A stretch of 64,000 nucleotides of DNA from an uncultured Clostridia bacterium (GCA_934463165.1 CAKSJG010000015.1:1-64000); one strand, 5' to 3'. Shown: positions 35,132 through 45,636, counted from the stretch's first letter. Made by a program: numbers and translations. The notes: generated by a model not told the origin, from the letters alone.

Positions 35132-36691
35132 TTATTCCGCGCCGACATGAACCACTTCATTTATCGGGCTGTATGTGCTTTTTGCAAGAAATTCACGCGA
35201 TACAACTTCACCGTTCACCTTTGTTATCTTGTATGATTCGTAAACGGAGCCGGGAGAACCCTTTTCGGTAACCTTTCTCTCGCCCGGCATCAATGTTTCA
35301 TCCGAAACCTCGGTTGTCACATAATCCGTTGTTGAAATTTTAACGGCTTCAACCGTAATATCTTTAAGATATTTCTTTCTGCCGTAAATGTTTACCGTCA
35401 GATTGTTTCCGTCGGCAATGCACTCTATTTTAACAGGTGTATCTTTATTATTTTTAAATTTAAAATCTATCGTTCCGTAGGATACGGTAGCATCACAACC
35501 TATCGGAACATAAGATACGGGTATGCTGTGATTTGTTCTGTATACAATTTCAAGATCGGCTCTTACCACGGCATTGTACAGTGTGGACGATACCTGACAT
35601 ATGCCGCCGCCTATGCCCTCAACAACCTTGTTGCCACTGTAGACATGAGCTTCTTTAAATCCTGTTTCAGCCGTTCGCGGACCGACAACATTGTTAAACG
35701 AAAAAACGTCGCCGGGGTTTAAAACCACTGAATTAATCTTTGCGGATGCAAGAGAAATATTTGATTTTCTGTTTGAGGTGCTGGTTGAATAGTTGCTCGA
35801 ATATGTTCCGATAACCGTATCGGTAAATTCCGCCTCAAGATAAGCGGATGTTACCGCAGGATATGTTATAACGGCGGGAATGGTGTAATTTTCATGTGTA
35901 TCTCTGTTTTCGTCTATTATTTTATCCGCTGTTTGTCTGTCAATGCTTATACCGATTATCTCGGGAGTGATATTCACTCCGCCGTCCGTCTCGGTGCATA
36001 CGGCGTCAACAGGCTCACGGTTATATTCTTCATAAAATTTATCTTTATCTATAGGGTCGGGAGATACGGTTTTGATATCGGCCTCAACCCCATTTTTTAT
36101 TGTATTGTTATATATTGCTTTTGAAATCTTTTTTAAAACCGATACGGCCTCAACCGTTTTTCCGTCCTGACCGTTATTTACAACAATGCAGTTCTCCCCT
36201 ATTTCCACACTGTATTGACGGACATCCGCAAATGCGTTATAGAAATTGTCGTTTAATATCTTCTGCAAGGTCTCGGTGTCACATTTAAATTCGGGTTCAA
36301 TATTAACCTTATGTTTTTTTATATAAAACATGTTTTTTATCTTTGCAAATATGCTTCCGTTCTTCCCTGTTTCTGCTGCTTTTTCTGCAGTTTTTTTGGC
36401 ATCGAACGAAAGATTTATCTGAGCCGATGTCACGGTTACGGAAAAATCACCGCATTTTATCGGAATATTCATTTCGGATACCGAAAGCTTATCGGCAACC
36501 TTTTTCTCGGCATCATTTGCGCTTAAGAACGATACATTAACCCCGGCTATGCTTATGCCGTCATATATATTATCGGTTTGCGCTTTGAAGGCAAAATATG
36601 CAAACACCGATGCAAAAACGAGAAAAAAGACAGTCGGAATTAAAATAAATATTAATTTTTTTCTTTTATTGTTCTGCGATGCTTCTATCAT
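35132..36691 (-). CDS. Membrane-anchored VanW/G5-domain protein
   Basis: 519 residues. One N-terminal membrane segment (about 13-33), a peptidoglycan-binding-like domain (about 40-290), and a VanW domain (about 310-440: NISLASAKINSVVLNPGDVF, GGGICQVSSTLYNAV, RTNHSIPVSYVPIG). A G5 domain completes the C-terminus (TTDYVTTEVSDETLMPGERK). These proteins are common in Clostridia and thought to act at the cell wall; the biochemical role is unknown. VanW was first seen in vancomycin-resistance clusters, but no resistance genes are here and I do not infer resistance. Convergent with lplD. Confidence 0.9.
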   Translation of the reverse strand: MIEASQNNKRKKLIFILIPTVFFLVFASVFAYFAFKAQTDNIYDGISIAGVNVSFLSANDAEKKVADKLSVSEMNIPIKCGDFSVTVTSAQINLSFDAKKTAEKAAETGKNGSIFAKIKNMFYIKKHKVNIEPEFKCDTETLQKILNDNFYNAFADVRQYSVEIGENCIVVNNGQDGKTVEAVSVLKKISKAIYNNTIKNGVEADIKTVSPDPIDKDKFYEEYNREPVDAVCTETDGGVNITPEIIGISIDRQTADKIIDENRDTHENYTIPAVITYPAVTSAYLEAEFTDTVIGTYSSNYSTSTSNRKSNISLASAKINSVVLNPGDVFSFNNVVGPRTAETGFKEAHVYSGNKVVEGIGGGICQVSSTLYNAVVRADLEIVYRTNHSIPVSYVPIGCDATVSYGTIDFKFKNNKDTPVKIECIADGNNLTVNIYGRKKYLKDITVEAVKISTTDYVTTEVSDETLMPGERKVTEKGSPGSVYESYKITKVNGEVVSREFLAKSTYSPINEVVHVGAE

Positions 36692-36796
36692 CTATAATCC
36701 TCTCACTTTTTATTACATATATATCATATGCATATAAGAAAATTTTTATCAGACGGTATTTAAAGTACAAAAATTATTTTTCAAAAATAATGCCCT

Positions 36797-36824
36797 GAAG
36801 CTGCCGCAAATATACGGCAGCCTC
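36797..36824 (-). terminator. Terminator after the pyruvate:ferredoxin oxidoreductase gene
   Basis: GAAGCTGCCG (36797-36806) pairs with CGGCAGCCTC (36815-36824) with one mismatch on the plus strand, which is a G-U pair in the minus-strand RNA. TTATTTTTG follows a few bases on. Confidence 0.65.
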
Positions 36825-36857
36825 AAAGCAACAATTGTACTTTTTGATTATTTTGAT

Positions 36858-39800
36858 TTATTTGCCTGCCATTGACTTATATGTTTCATATCTGTCAAGC
36901 AAATCTTTTTCAGCTTTATCAAAGAGCTGATCGGCAATATCGGGATATGCTTTTTTGAGCATGAGATATCTGTTTTCACCCATCATAAAGTCTTTGATTG
37001 CGCCCGTGGGTTCTTTGGAATCAAGTGTAAACGGATTCTTTCCTTCATCTTTAAGCTCAGGATTGAATCTCCACAAATGCCAGTAACCTGTTTCTACGGC
37101 TTTCTTTTCTTCAAGAATTGAGTTAGCCATATTACCTTTTGCTTTTATACCGTGGTTAATACACGGAGCATAAGCTATAACAAGCGACGGACCGGGATAT
37201 GCTTCCGCTTCTTTGATAGCGTTTAATGCCTGCTGCATATTTGCACCGAGTGCAATCTGAGCGACATATACATAACCGTATGTTGTGGCAATCATGCCGA
37301 GGTCTTTTTTCTTAACTCTCTTACCCGATGCGGCAAACTTAGCAACCGCTGCCGTCGGTGTAGCTTTTGATGACTGACCGCCCGTATTGGAGTAAACCTC
37401 CGTATCAACAACAAAAATGTTGATATCCTCACCGGATGCAATTACGTGGTCAAGACCGCCGTAGCCTATATCGTAAGCCCAGCCGTCACCGCCGAATACC
37501 CACTGAGATTTTTTAACGAGATAATCTTCTCTGTCGGCAATCCTGGTAAGAATTTCATCTTTCTTATCAGCATTTGCAAGAGCTTTTCTTACCTTGTCGG
37601 CAGCTTCAATCGAATCTACGGTTTTGTCTTTGCCTGCAATCCATGCCTTGAATGCGTCCGCAAGCTCATCACTGCAGCCCGCTTCCATTGCCTGATTCAT
37701 CAAAGACTCAATGTTCTTTCTGTTTTTCTTAACTGCAAGAACCATACCGAGACCGAATTCGGCATTATCTTCAAACAGCGAATTTGCCCATGCGGGACCT
37801 TTGCCCTCTGCATTTTTACAATAAGGCATTGACGGAGCGGAGCCGCCCCAGATAGACGTACAACCCGTAGCGTTTGCTACCATCATTCTGTCTCCGAAGA
37901 GCTGTGTGATAAGTTTAATATAAGGTGTTTCGCCGCAGCCTGCGCATGCCCCCGAGAATTCAAGCATCGGTGTTGCAAACTGTGAATTTTTGATATTCTT
38001 TGAGATATCTATATCTTTCTGTTTTGAAGATACCGTCATTGCATAATCCCAGTTGGGAGCTTCAAGATCGGCAACATCATCTATCGGTGTCATCTTAAGA
38101 GCCTGTACCTTTTCGGGACATACGTTTGCACATACACCGCATCCGAGACAGTCAAGCGGAGATACCTGCATTCTGAATTCCATTCCGGAAAAACCGAGAG
38201 CAGGCTTTGTCTCGAAGTTTTCGGGAGCGCTTGCCTTTTCTTCGGCGGTTAAGAGTACCGGTCTTATAGCAGCATGAGGACAAACAGCCGAACACTGATT
38301 ACACTGAATACATTTTTTAATGTCCCACACGGGAACATTAACAGCTACGCCTCTTTTTTCAAATTTTGAAGTACCTGTCTCAAAGGTTCCGTCTTCCATG
38401 CCTACAAACGTGCTTACCGGAAGCTTGTAGCCTCTCTGAGCATTAACCGGCTCAACAATTTTGGAAATGAACTCGGGAACATCCTTAGCTTCTGCCGGAG
38501 CATCGGCTGCAGTCTTCCAGCTTTCGGGAACATTAACCTCGTGGAGAGCTTCAACAGCGCCGTCAACCGCGTCACAGTTCATTCTTACGATTTCGTCACC
38601 TTTTTTGCCGTAGGTCTTTTTGATAGCTGCCTTAATGAGTTCAACCGCTTTGTCAAACGGAATAACATTTGCAAGCTTAAAAAATGCGCTCTGTGTTACC
38701 ATGTTGATTCTCGTCGGCCCGAGACCTACCTTAACGGCAACGTCAACAGCATTTATGGTATAGAATTTAATATCGTTTTCAGCAATATATCTCTTCATCT
38801 CTGCAGGGATCTTCTCTTCAAGCTCGGCATCATCCCAAACGCAGTTAAGCAGGAACGTACCGCCCTTTTTGAGGCCTTCGAGAACATCATACTGATGAAT
38901 ATACGCAGGCTTATGACATGCAATATAATCTGCCTCATCAAGAAGGTATGTTGATTTGATAGGCTTTTTACCGAATCTTAAGTGAGACATCGTCACACCG
39001 CCGGATTTCTTGGAGTCATAGTCAAAGTATGCCTGTGCATAAAGCTCGGTATTATCACCGATAATCTTAATGGCGTCTTTGTTTGCGCCGACAGTACCGT
39101 CAGAGCCAAAGCCCCAGAATTTGCAGCGTGTTGTGCCTTCGGGAGCGGCATTGATTCTCTCACCGAGAGGAAGCGACAGATTTGTAACATCGTCTGTAAT
39201 GCCGATCGTAAATCCGTTTTTGGGCTCATCACTGTCAAGATTTGCATATACAGCCGCAAGCTGTGTCGGGGTGGTATCCTTTGAACCGAGACCGTAGCGT
39301 CCGCCAACGATAACGGGGGCATCTGCCTTACCCGTATAAAGGTTGCAAACGTCAAGATAAAGAGGCTCACCGAGTGAACCGGGTTCTTTTGTTCTGTCAA
39401 GAACGGCAATCTTGCGAACGCTCTTCGGCATAACGTCAAAGAAGTATTTAGCCGAGAACGGTCTGTAAAGATGAACCTTAATAACGCCGACTTTATGTCC
39501 TGCGGCATTGAGATAATCAACCGTTTCTTCCAAAGCTTCACATACAGAACCCATAGCAACGATTACCTTTTCCGCATCGGGTGCGCCGTAGTATGTAAAC
39601 GGAGCATAATCTCTTCCTGTAATCTTTGTTATTTCTTTCATATAATCTGCAACAATATCGGGAATTTCTTCATAATATTTGTTTGCAACTTCTCTGCCCT
39701 GGAAATAAATATCAGAGTTCTGGGCAGTACCTCTGAGAACCGGATGCTCCGGATTAAGCGCACGATCCTTAAATTCTTTTATAGCGTCCATATCAACGAG

Positions 39801-40379
39801 TTTCTTAAGATCGTCATATTCCATAACCTCGATCTTCTGAATTTCGTGAGATGTTCTGAATCCGTCAAAGAAATGAAGGAAAGGAACTCTTCCCTTAATG
39901 GAAGCAAGATGTGCAACACCGGCTAAATCCATTGTTTCCTGAACGGAACCCGACGCAAGCATGGCAAAGCCTGTCTGACGGCATGCCATAACATCCTGGT
40001 GGTCTCCGAAAATGTTAAGAGCGTGAGCTGCAAGAGCTCTTGCACTTACATGGAATACACACGGGAGAAGTTCACCCGCTATTTTATACATATTTGGAAT
40101 CATAAGGAGTAAACCCTGAGATGCAGTAAATGTGGTGGTCAGCGCACCGCCCTGCAAAGAGCCGTGTACAGCGCCTGCCGCACCTGCCTCGGACTGCATT
40201 TCCACAACATCGACTGTTTCGCCGAAAATGTTTTTGAGCCCTTTGGCACTCCATTCGTCAACAACTTCTGCCATTGTGGACGACGGAGTTATCGGATAGA
40301 TTGCAGCAACTTCGGTAAACGCATATGCGCAGTGAGCCGCAGCATTGTTTCCATCCATAGTTTTGAATTTTTTTGCCAT
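36858..40379 (-). CDS. nifJ: Pyruvate:ferredoxin (flavodoxin) oxidoreductase
   Basis: 1173 residues, the single-chain type. It converts pyruvate and CoA to acetyl-CoA and CO2, reducing ferredoxin, the central step of anaerobic pyruvate use. Domains in order: pyrimidine-binding (YPITPSSTMAE), gamma domain, two 4Fe-4S motifs (CIQCNQCSAVCPHAAIRP and CLGCGVCANVCPEK), then the thiamine diphosphate domain (GDGWAYDIGYGGLDHV, VVDTEVYSNTGGQSSKATPT). The start is ATG 40379, preceded by AGGAGG; the frame extends to 40433 but without a ribosome site. A clear promoter lies at 40442-40470, with an inverted repeat just downstream. Confidence 0.98.
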   Translation of the reverse strand: MAKKFKTMDGNNAAAHCAYAFTEVAAIYPITPSSTMAEVVDEWSAKGLKNIFGETVDVVEMQSEAGAAGAVHGSLQGGALTTTFTASQGLLLMIPNMYKIAGELLPCVFHVSARALAAHALNIFGDHQDVMACRQTGFAMLASGSVQETMDLAGVAHLASIKGRVPFLHFFDGFRTSHEIQKIEVMEYDDLKKLVDMDAIKEFKDRALNPEHPVLRGTAQNSDIYFQGREVANKYYEEIPDIVADYMKEITKITGRDYAPFTYYGAPDAEKVIVAMGSVCEALEETVDYLNAAGHKVGVIKVHLYRPFSAKYFFDVMPKSVRKIAVLDRTKEPGSLGEPLYLDVCNLYTGKADAPVIVGGRYGLGSKDTTPTQLAAVYANLDSDEPKNGFTIGITDDVTNLSLPLGERINAAPEGTTRCKFWGFGSDGTVGANKDAIKIIGDNTELYAQAYFDYDSKKSGGVTMSHLRFGKKPIKSTYLLDEADYIACHKPAYIHQYDVLEGLKKGGTFLLNCVWDDAELEEKIPAEMKRYIAENDIKFYTINAVDVAVKVGLGPTRINMVTQSAFFKLANVIPFDKAVELIKAAIKKTYGKKGDEIVRMNCDAVDGAVEALHEVNVPESWKTAADAPAEAKDVPEFISKIVEPVNAQRGYKLPVSTFVGMEDGTFETGTSKFEKRGVAVNVPVWDIKKCIQCNQCSAVCPHAAIRPVLLTAEEKASAPENFETKPALGFSGMEFRMQVSPLDCLGCGVCANVCPEKVQALKMTPIDDVADLEAPNWDYAMTVSSKQKDIDISKNIKNSQFATPMLEFSGACAGCGETPYIKLITQLFGDRMMVANATGCTSIWGGSAPSMPYCKNAEGKGPAWANSLFEDNAEFGLGMVLAVKKNRKNIESLMNQAMEAGCSDELADAFKAWIAGKDKTVDSIEAADKVRKALANADKKDEILTRIADREDYLVKKSQWVFGGDGWAYDIGYGGLDHVIASGEDINIFVVDTEVYSNTGGQSSKATPTAAVAKFAASGKRVKKKDLGMIATTYGYVYVAQIALGANMQQALNAIKEAEAYPGPSLVIAYAPCINHGIKAKGNMANSILEEKKAVETGYWHLWRFNPELKDEGKNPFTLDSKEPTGAIKDFMMGENRYLMLKKAYPDIADQLFDKAEKDLLDRYETYKSMAGK

Positions 40380-40400
40380 TTTTTCAACCTCCTGTATTAC

Positions 40401-40434
40401 TGTGTATAAATATTTCCATAAACATTTATACACA
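40401..40434. promoter_or_regulatory. Inverted repeat at the PFOR transcription start
   Basis: TGTGTATAAAT (40401-40411) and ATTTATACACA (40424-40434) are perfect inverted 11-bp arms. They begin eight bases past the -10 box, so they cover the likely start point and 5' leader. This is where a repressor would block, or a leader hairpin would form. Confidence 0.6.
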
Positions 40435-40441
40435 TGATTGT

Positions 40442-40470
40442 ATTATATCACAATCATTTAACTTTTACAA
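40442..40470 (-). promoter_or_regulatory. Sigma-A-type promoter of the PFOR gene
   Basis: TTGTAA (40470-40465) and TATAAT (40447-40442), 17 bases apart on the minus strand. Confidence 0.75.
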
Positions 40471-40493
40471 TAGCTTTTTTTGTGATTTTTAAA

Positions 40494-42767
40494 TTATTTT
40501 TCAAGCTCAACACGTATGCCGTCATTTTTACCCGAAACCTTAACCTTTACCGAATCAATGCTGTCTTCGGAAAGAATAAGTTCGCTTAAGCGGTTTTCTA
40601 TGCTGTTTTGAATTTCACGCCTTATCGGTCTTGCGCCGTACCTCGGATTATATGAATTTTCAAGGATTTTTTCCTTTGCTTCGGTTGTAATCACAAATTT
40701 GCCGCCGCGCATCTCGACATTTTCTTTAATCTCGGCAAGCATTAGGTCTTCTATCCTCAAAAGCTCATCGTGAGTAAGCTGCTTGAATTCAATTATCTCG
40801 TCAACTCTGTTTAGAAATTCAGGCTTAAATATTTCTTTAAGAGTTTTATCAACCCCGGAGCTTATCTTTTCGTCATGAGTCGAAAATCCCATACCCGATG
40901 CAGAACCTACGCTCGTTCCCGCATTTGACGTCATGATAATAACCGTATTCGAAAAATCAATTTTTCTGCCCTGAGCATCGGTTATTACACCGTCATCAAG
41001 AACCTGAAGAAATATGTTGAACACATCGCTGTGAGCTTTTTCTATTTCATCAAGCAAAATAACGCTGTACGGATGCCGCCTTACTCTTTCGGTAAGCTGA
41101 CCGGCTTCGTCATAGCCTACGTATCCCGGAGGAGAGCCTATTATTTTGGAGACAGAGTGCTTCTCCATATATTCGCTCATATCAACTCTTATCAGGTCTT
41201 TTTCATCACCGAAGAGATTTTCGGCAAGAGCTTTTACGAGTTCCGTTTTTCCGACGCCTGTGGGGCCTACGAATATAAACGAAACCGGGCGCTTTTTTGT
41301 CAGAGAAAACACCCTGTTGCGGCGTATCGCACGCGAAACCGCGCTTATGGCTTCATCCTGACCGATGATGCGCCTATGGATATTTTTTTCCATGGAAAGA
41401 AGCTTTTCTTTATCTGTCACGGTAATATTCTTCACCGGAATACCCGTCCATGTTTCTATGACCGATGCAATATCAAAAACCGTTATCTTTATCTGCTTTT
41501 GCTTATCGCTTATTTCATCATATTCTTTTTCCATCTTGCACTTATCGCTTTTAATAAGCGCAAGCTCTTTAAATTCCTCATCGGAATTTGCATCGTCCTT
41601 TTTGTTTAGCTGTTTCATTCTGTACTTATCCAGCCTTGCGTCAATATCATGGATTTTCTTATAAACATCTATGAATTTCGTCCTGTAAGGACTGTTCATA
41701 TTGAGTCTTGACGCAGCCTCATCGATAATATCAATTGCCTTGTCGGGCAAAAACCTGTTTGTTATATATCTGTCGGAAAGGTTAATCGCCTCAATAATCG
41801 CTTCATCATCGATGGTTATATTATGAAAGCCTTCATAATCGTCTCTGATTCCCTTCAGTATTTTAAACGTCTCCTCATGAGTCGGCTCTTCAACCGCAAC
41901 CGGCTGAAATCTTCTTTCAAGAGCCGCATCCTTTTCAATATATTTTCGGTATTCTTCGGGGGTTGTTGCTCCGATAATTTTGACGGTACCCTTTGCAAGT
42001 GCAGGCTTTAAAATATTTGCGGCATTCATGGCACCCTCACCGTCTCCGGCTTTCGCTATGGTGTGGATCTCGTCTATAACAAGTATGACATTGTCCGAAG
42101 CAGCTTCTATTATTTGCTTCATTCTGCTTTCAAACTGACCGCGGTATTGAGTTCCGGCAACAACGTTTGACATTTCAAGAAGATATACCTGAACACCGTA
42201 AAGTACCAGAGGCACGTTGCCGTCTGCAATTCTTTTGGCAATTCCCTCAGCAACGGCTGTTTTGCCGACACCCGGAGCTCCCAAAAGAACAGGATTGTTT
42301 TTGTTCATTCTGCTGAGTATCTGTATGGCACGGTCAATTTCCTTTTCGCGGCCGATAATACTCGGGAGTTCACCTTTTTTTGCCTTTTTCGTAAGATTAA
42401 CTCCGAATTTATCCAAAACGCTCTCAAATTTTTCGTGAGCTTTGCCTTTTTTCGTCTTCTGATCCGAAAAGGCATCTTCATCGGCAGTTATGTCATCAAA
42501 ATCTTCATTCGCATTGTCTTCCTTGAGCAAATCGCCGATAAGCTCCCTAATGCCTTCGTCCGAAATTCCTATGTCATCGGTATCATTTATCATATGCCTG
42601 AGATCATCGGGAGAAACACCCATTTGCTCGGCAATCTGCTCGATCGGCGCTACACCCGTTTCAATAACGCACTTGATACAGTACCCTCTGCTTTCAAACT
42701 TACCTCCCTCGACTTTTGAAATAAAAACAACCGCGGGATTTTTTTTACATATATCACATAATTTCAA
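40494..42767 (-). CDS. ClpE/ClpC-type Clp ATPase with N-terminal zinc finger
   Basis: 757 residues. The first 35 residues form a C4 zinc finger (Cys4, Cys7, Cys30, Cys33), as in ClpE, in place of the usual Clp N-domain repeats. Two AAA+ domains follow: Walker A GAPGVGKT (163-170) with VILVIDEIH, and GPTGVGKTE with VILLDEIEKA. A short middle coiled region separates them (about 400-470). It unfolds proteins for ClpP-type degradation or refolding. I start it at TTG 42767, preceded by GAGGTGA; no ATG or GTG lies upstream before a stop in frame. A promoter is at 42842-42869. I saw no CtsR heptad repeat. Confidence 0.92.
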   Translation of the reverse strand: MKLCDICKKNPAVVFISKVEGGKFESRGYCIKCVIETGVAPIEQIAEQMGVSPDDLRHMINDTDDIGISDEGIRELIGDLLKEDNANEDFDDITADEDAFSDQKTKKGKAHEKFESVLDKFGVNLTKKAKKGELPSIIGREKEIDRAIQILSRMNKNNPVLLGAPGVGKTAVAEGIAKRIADGNVPLVLYGVQVYLLEMSNVVAGTQYRGQFESRMKQIIEAASDNVILVIDEIHTIAKAGDGEGAMNAANILKPALAKGTVKIIGATTPEEYRKYIEKDAALERRFQPVAVEEPTHEETFKILKGIRDDYEGFHNITIDDEAIIEAINLSDRYITNRFLPDKAIDIIDEAASRLNMNSPYRTKFIDVYKKIHDIDARLDKYRMKQLNKKDDANSDEEFKELALIKSDKCKMEKEYDEISDKQKQIKITVFDIASVIETWTGIPVKNITVTDKEKLLSMEKNIHRRIIGQDEAISAVSRAIRRNRVFSLTKKRPVSFIFVGPTGVGKTELVKALAENLFGDEKDLIRVDMSEYMEKHSVSKIIGSPPGYVGYDEAGQLTERVRRHPYSVILLDEIEKAHSDVFNIFLQVLDDGVITDAQGRKIDFSNTVIIMTSNAGTSVGSASGMGFSTHDEKISSGVDKTLKEIFKPEFLNRVDEIIEFKQLTHDELLRIEDLMLAEIKENVEMRGGKFVITTEAKEKILENSYNPRYGARPIRREIQNSIENRLSELILSEDSIDSVKVKVSGKNDGIRVELEK

Positions 42768-42841
42768 TATGAGTCACCTCTTTTAAAGATATGCACAATT
42801 TATCATAATATCATATAATCAAAAAATCTAAAGTACATTTA

Positions 42842-42869
42842 ATTATACCATAAAATACCAATATTGCAA
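42842..42869 (-). promoter_or_regulatory. Sigma-A-type promoter of the Clp ATPase gene
   Basis: TTGCAA (42869-42864) and TATAAT (42847-42842) with 16 bases between, on the minus strand. Confidence 0.7.
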
Positions 42870-43041
42870 GGATTAAATTAAATAAAATATATTACTGTAA
42901 AAGTCGATTTTTATATAAAAAAGCGGACAGCATTCTTTTTCAATGCTGTCTGCACAGTTATAAATTAATTCGGAATTCGGAATGCGTAATTCGTAATTAT
43001 GTTTCTTGCGTTTAAAAGCATGATTTTGTTTGTTTTATTCA

Positions 43042-43197
43042 GCGGAACGGTGTGGGCACCGTTCCCTACGTAGTTATTGTAAGTTTGTAATTGATTATTA
43101 AATAGAATCTTATTACAAATTTTTGTTTGAACTAATTTATAAATTGAAAACAAAACTATCAATTTATTTGTAGGGAACGGTGCCCACACCGTTCCGC
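43042..43197 (+). repeat. 156-bp palindromic element, copy A
   Basis: Perfect 28-bp terminal inverted repeats (43042-43069 and 43170-43197). Each end is itself a hairpin with a 9-bp stem, GGAACGGTG/CACCGTTCC. The 100-base AT-rich centre begins TAGTTATT. No open reading frame of note, so it looks like a non-autonomous mobile element or structured intergenic repeat. Related flanking sequence extends to about 42966 and 43275. It fills most of the 550-bp gap (42768-43317), which holds no gene. Confidence 0.9.
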
Positions 43198-43317
43198 AAG
43201 CACAACACATATACTTTATATAATTAAAGGCAAGGAATGTATATTCCCGATTATTCGTAGGGACGGATATCAACAATGCCCGTTCGATGAACAAATAAAC
43301 ATTAATTTAAAACATAA

Positions 43318-45570
43318 TTAATAATCCGAAACAAAGCTGTATTTTATTTCATCACCGTTTACATAAAAGACAGGATACGAGCAATACTTAGCGTCACTGT
43401 CAAAGCTTGCAACGCGGTAATCAGCCGTCGGAGCGCATTTTATAAATCTTATGCCGTCCGTAAGAGAAACCTCCGTCCTGTCGCCCGGATAAACATAAAA
43501 AACATTGCTGCCTATTTCAACGGCACGATTTAAAATATTTTTAAGCCTGTTTCCGTCTTCCGCATTCATATCCGATAAGGAGCTTGTTGCTATGACAACA
43601 ATATTTTTATTCCCGCTTAAAACCGACGTGCAAACGCTGACAAGATTTTTATATGCGCTGAATGACGAATCCTTGGTGTTAAGCGTAACAAACAGCGACG
43701 AATCCGACGGAACGGCCGAATATCCCGTAACAGCGGATGTATTGCCCGAAAAACTGTCGGCATAATAACTGCCGAGGACATACGATTTTGTATATGCCTT
43801 AAGGCGGTCTATTCTTCGGAGTGAGAAAAATTTATTGATAAGAGTTGCACCCTTGGGCACTTCGCCGCTTACGGCAAATGTTGCTTTTACGTTATCGGTT
43901 ACTCCGTAAAACGGGTCGGCAGCCGTAACCGCCCGGGGAGCTTTCAATTTTGCCGAATTTTTGTTTACGGTTATATAGTCCTTTATATCCCCGTAACTTA
44001 CACTCACTATTGCCTGACCGTCTCCCGATGCGGTTATTGTACCGTCGGCGGAAACGGACGCATTTTCGGAGTCGGATTCAAAATTCAAAAGATACGGATT
44101 AATCTGAAGCCTTTCTCCGTCAGAGTCATAGGCAAATATATCCGGTTTTGCGGATTCACCGTTTTTAAGCGTTATATTTCTGTCTGATATATCAAAGCTG
44201 TACAATGAATCGGTAACCTTGATTTCCGTCTCAAGCCATATATCACCGTATGATGCATAAAGCTTACGGACTCCCGGAGCCTCGGGAGTGTATATCGCAT
44301 CGGGAAGAGCATTCCACGCATCATCGGTATAAACTATCTTAGATGTATCAACGCTTATCTCGTTTCCGTATTCATCATAAAAAACCGCATTTACGACCGC
44401 ACTGTCCCCGGGGATTATGACATTTCTCGAAACGTTCAGCTTTCCGCTTACGGGAGACGTGCCTTTAAGCTTATTATCAAAAACACCGATTGATGTTGAA
44501 ACCTTACGCTGCGAAGCAACTTTGTTTTTCACTTCAAAAACACCGCTTTGATTTTTCATAACAAAGGTTGTTGAGCCGCCGCCGTCAAGATTAATTGCCT
44601 TATGCGCACCGAGGCTTATCATAAACTCGGCAAGCTCTTTTTGTGTAAGCCCGCGGCAGTCTGTCTGTCTGCCGTCCGTTGCGGCTAAAATGAGTGTTTT
44701 TCCGTCTGCCGTAACACCGACGCTGCTGCGCTGTGCATAACCCGTGATGTTGCTTGTAAAATTGCAAACCGCTCCGTCCTTAACGATAAGCGTGTTTCCG
44801 CCTGTTGCCTCTTTTATATTTTCAATATTCGGCGAGAGCGTTGTCTCCACCGTTACAACATCACCAACGGAAAAATTATCAAAAAATGCGTTTATATAAG
44901 GATTTGTCGCAAGAACATATCCGTTTTTGGGGATATCGGCGGCAGGTTCTCCGCTTTGTCTTATTGCTTTTACGACATCGTTTTCAACAATAAGCTCCTT
45001 ATAGCTTCCGCCGGCACTTTTTTGAGCCCAGGCAGAATTCAGCATTGTTATAGCCCCGGTATCAACGGGCATTTTGTTTATCTGATATATATCGCATGAA
45101 TACCCCTGAGGAGATATAACCTTTGACGAAAATGAAAAATAATCCATTACGGCTTCGTTTTTATCCGTAAGCGCAAAGGTAACCATATTATCCGGAGCAG
45201 GAGATGATATCATATGACCGTTTTGATATACCATGCCGAGCATGTTTGTCTGGGATGATGAAAAATTAAAGAAATCTCCGTTAATTGCAATATCGGCGCC
45301 GTTATCGGCTGCCATTTGTTTTACTGTTGAAAGATAGCTGCTGCCCTGTGACGATGTGAGAACTTTAACCGACGCATTGGGGTTTGTAAGATCGACATAG
45401 GCGATGTATGCCCTGATCCAGCCGTTTTCCGTAAGTATATTCCGCTGTTCATATTTTACCGCGCCGTTTATTTTTTGATCGTATTTTTCGGTATACAGAT
45501 ATGCACCGAAGCCTGATGACGCGGAAAATGTCAGCATAAGGCACAGAGCGATGCTTATTAGTTTTTTCAT
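43318..45570 (-). CDS. Secreted phosphodiester glycosidase (NAGPA-domain) protein
   Basis: 750 residues. Signal peptide (about 1-22), then an NAGPA (phosphodiester alpha-GlcNAcase-type) domain at about 60-370 with ADIAINGDFF, RSSVGVTADGKTLILAATDG and INLDGGGSTTFVMKN. Several beta-sandwich regions follow (bacterial Ig-like), and the C-terminal 180 residues are of uncertain fold. Bacterial members are placed in exopolysaccharide or wall glycan metabolism. It is alone, between two intergenic palindromic elements, with GGAG before ATG 45570. Confidence 0.87.
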   Translation of the reverse strand: MKKLISIALCLMLTFSASSGFGAYLYTEKYDQKINGAVKYEQRNILTENGWIRAYIAYVDLTNPNASVKVLTSSQGSSYLSTVKQMAADNGADIAINGDFFNFSSSQTNMLGMVYQNGHMISSPAPDNMVTFALTDKNEAVMDYFSFSSKVISPQGYSCDIYQINKMPVDTGAITMLNSAWAQKSAGGSYKELIVENDVVKAIRQSGEPAADIPKNGYVLATNPYINAFFDNFSVGDVVTVETTLSPNIENIKEATGGNTLIVKDGAVCNFTSNITGYAQRSSVGVTADGKTLILAATDGRQTDCRGLTQKELAEFMISLGAHKAINLDGGGSTTFVMKNQSGVFEVKNKVASQRKVSTSIGVFDNKLKGTSPVSGKLNVSRNVIIPGDSAVVNAVFYDEYGNEISVDTSKIVYTDDAWNALPDAIYTPEAPGVRKLYASYGDIWLETEIKVTDSLYSFDISDRNITLKNGESAKPDIFAYDSDGERLQINPYLLNFESDSENASVSADGTITASGDGQAIVSVSYGDIKDYITVNKNSAKLKAPRAVTAADPFYGVTDNVKATFAVSGEVPKGATLINKFFSLRRIDRLKAYTKSYVLGSYYADSFSGNTSAVTGYSAVPSDSSLFVTLNTKDSSFSAYKNLVSVCTSVLSGNKNIVVIATSSLSDMNAEDGNRLKNILNRAVEIGSNVFYVYPGDRTEVSLTDGIRFIKCAPTADYRVASFDSDAKYCSYPVFYVNGDEIKYSFVSDY

Positions 45571-45636
45571 GTGAGTTCTCCTTTCATTGCAATGAATAGT
45601 GATGTTGTTTGTATGATAAATTAATTATATTCTTTT

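Noticed and set aside
35132..36691. VanW protein as evidence of vancomycin resistance
   Set aside because: VanW/G5 proteins are common wall proteins in Clostridia and no ligase or VanX/VanY genes are present.
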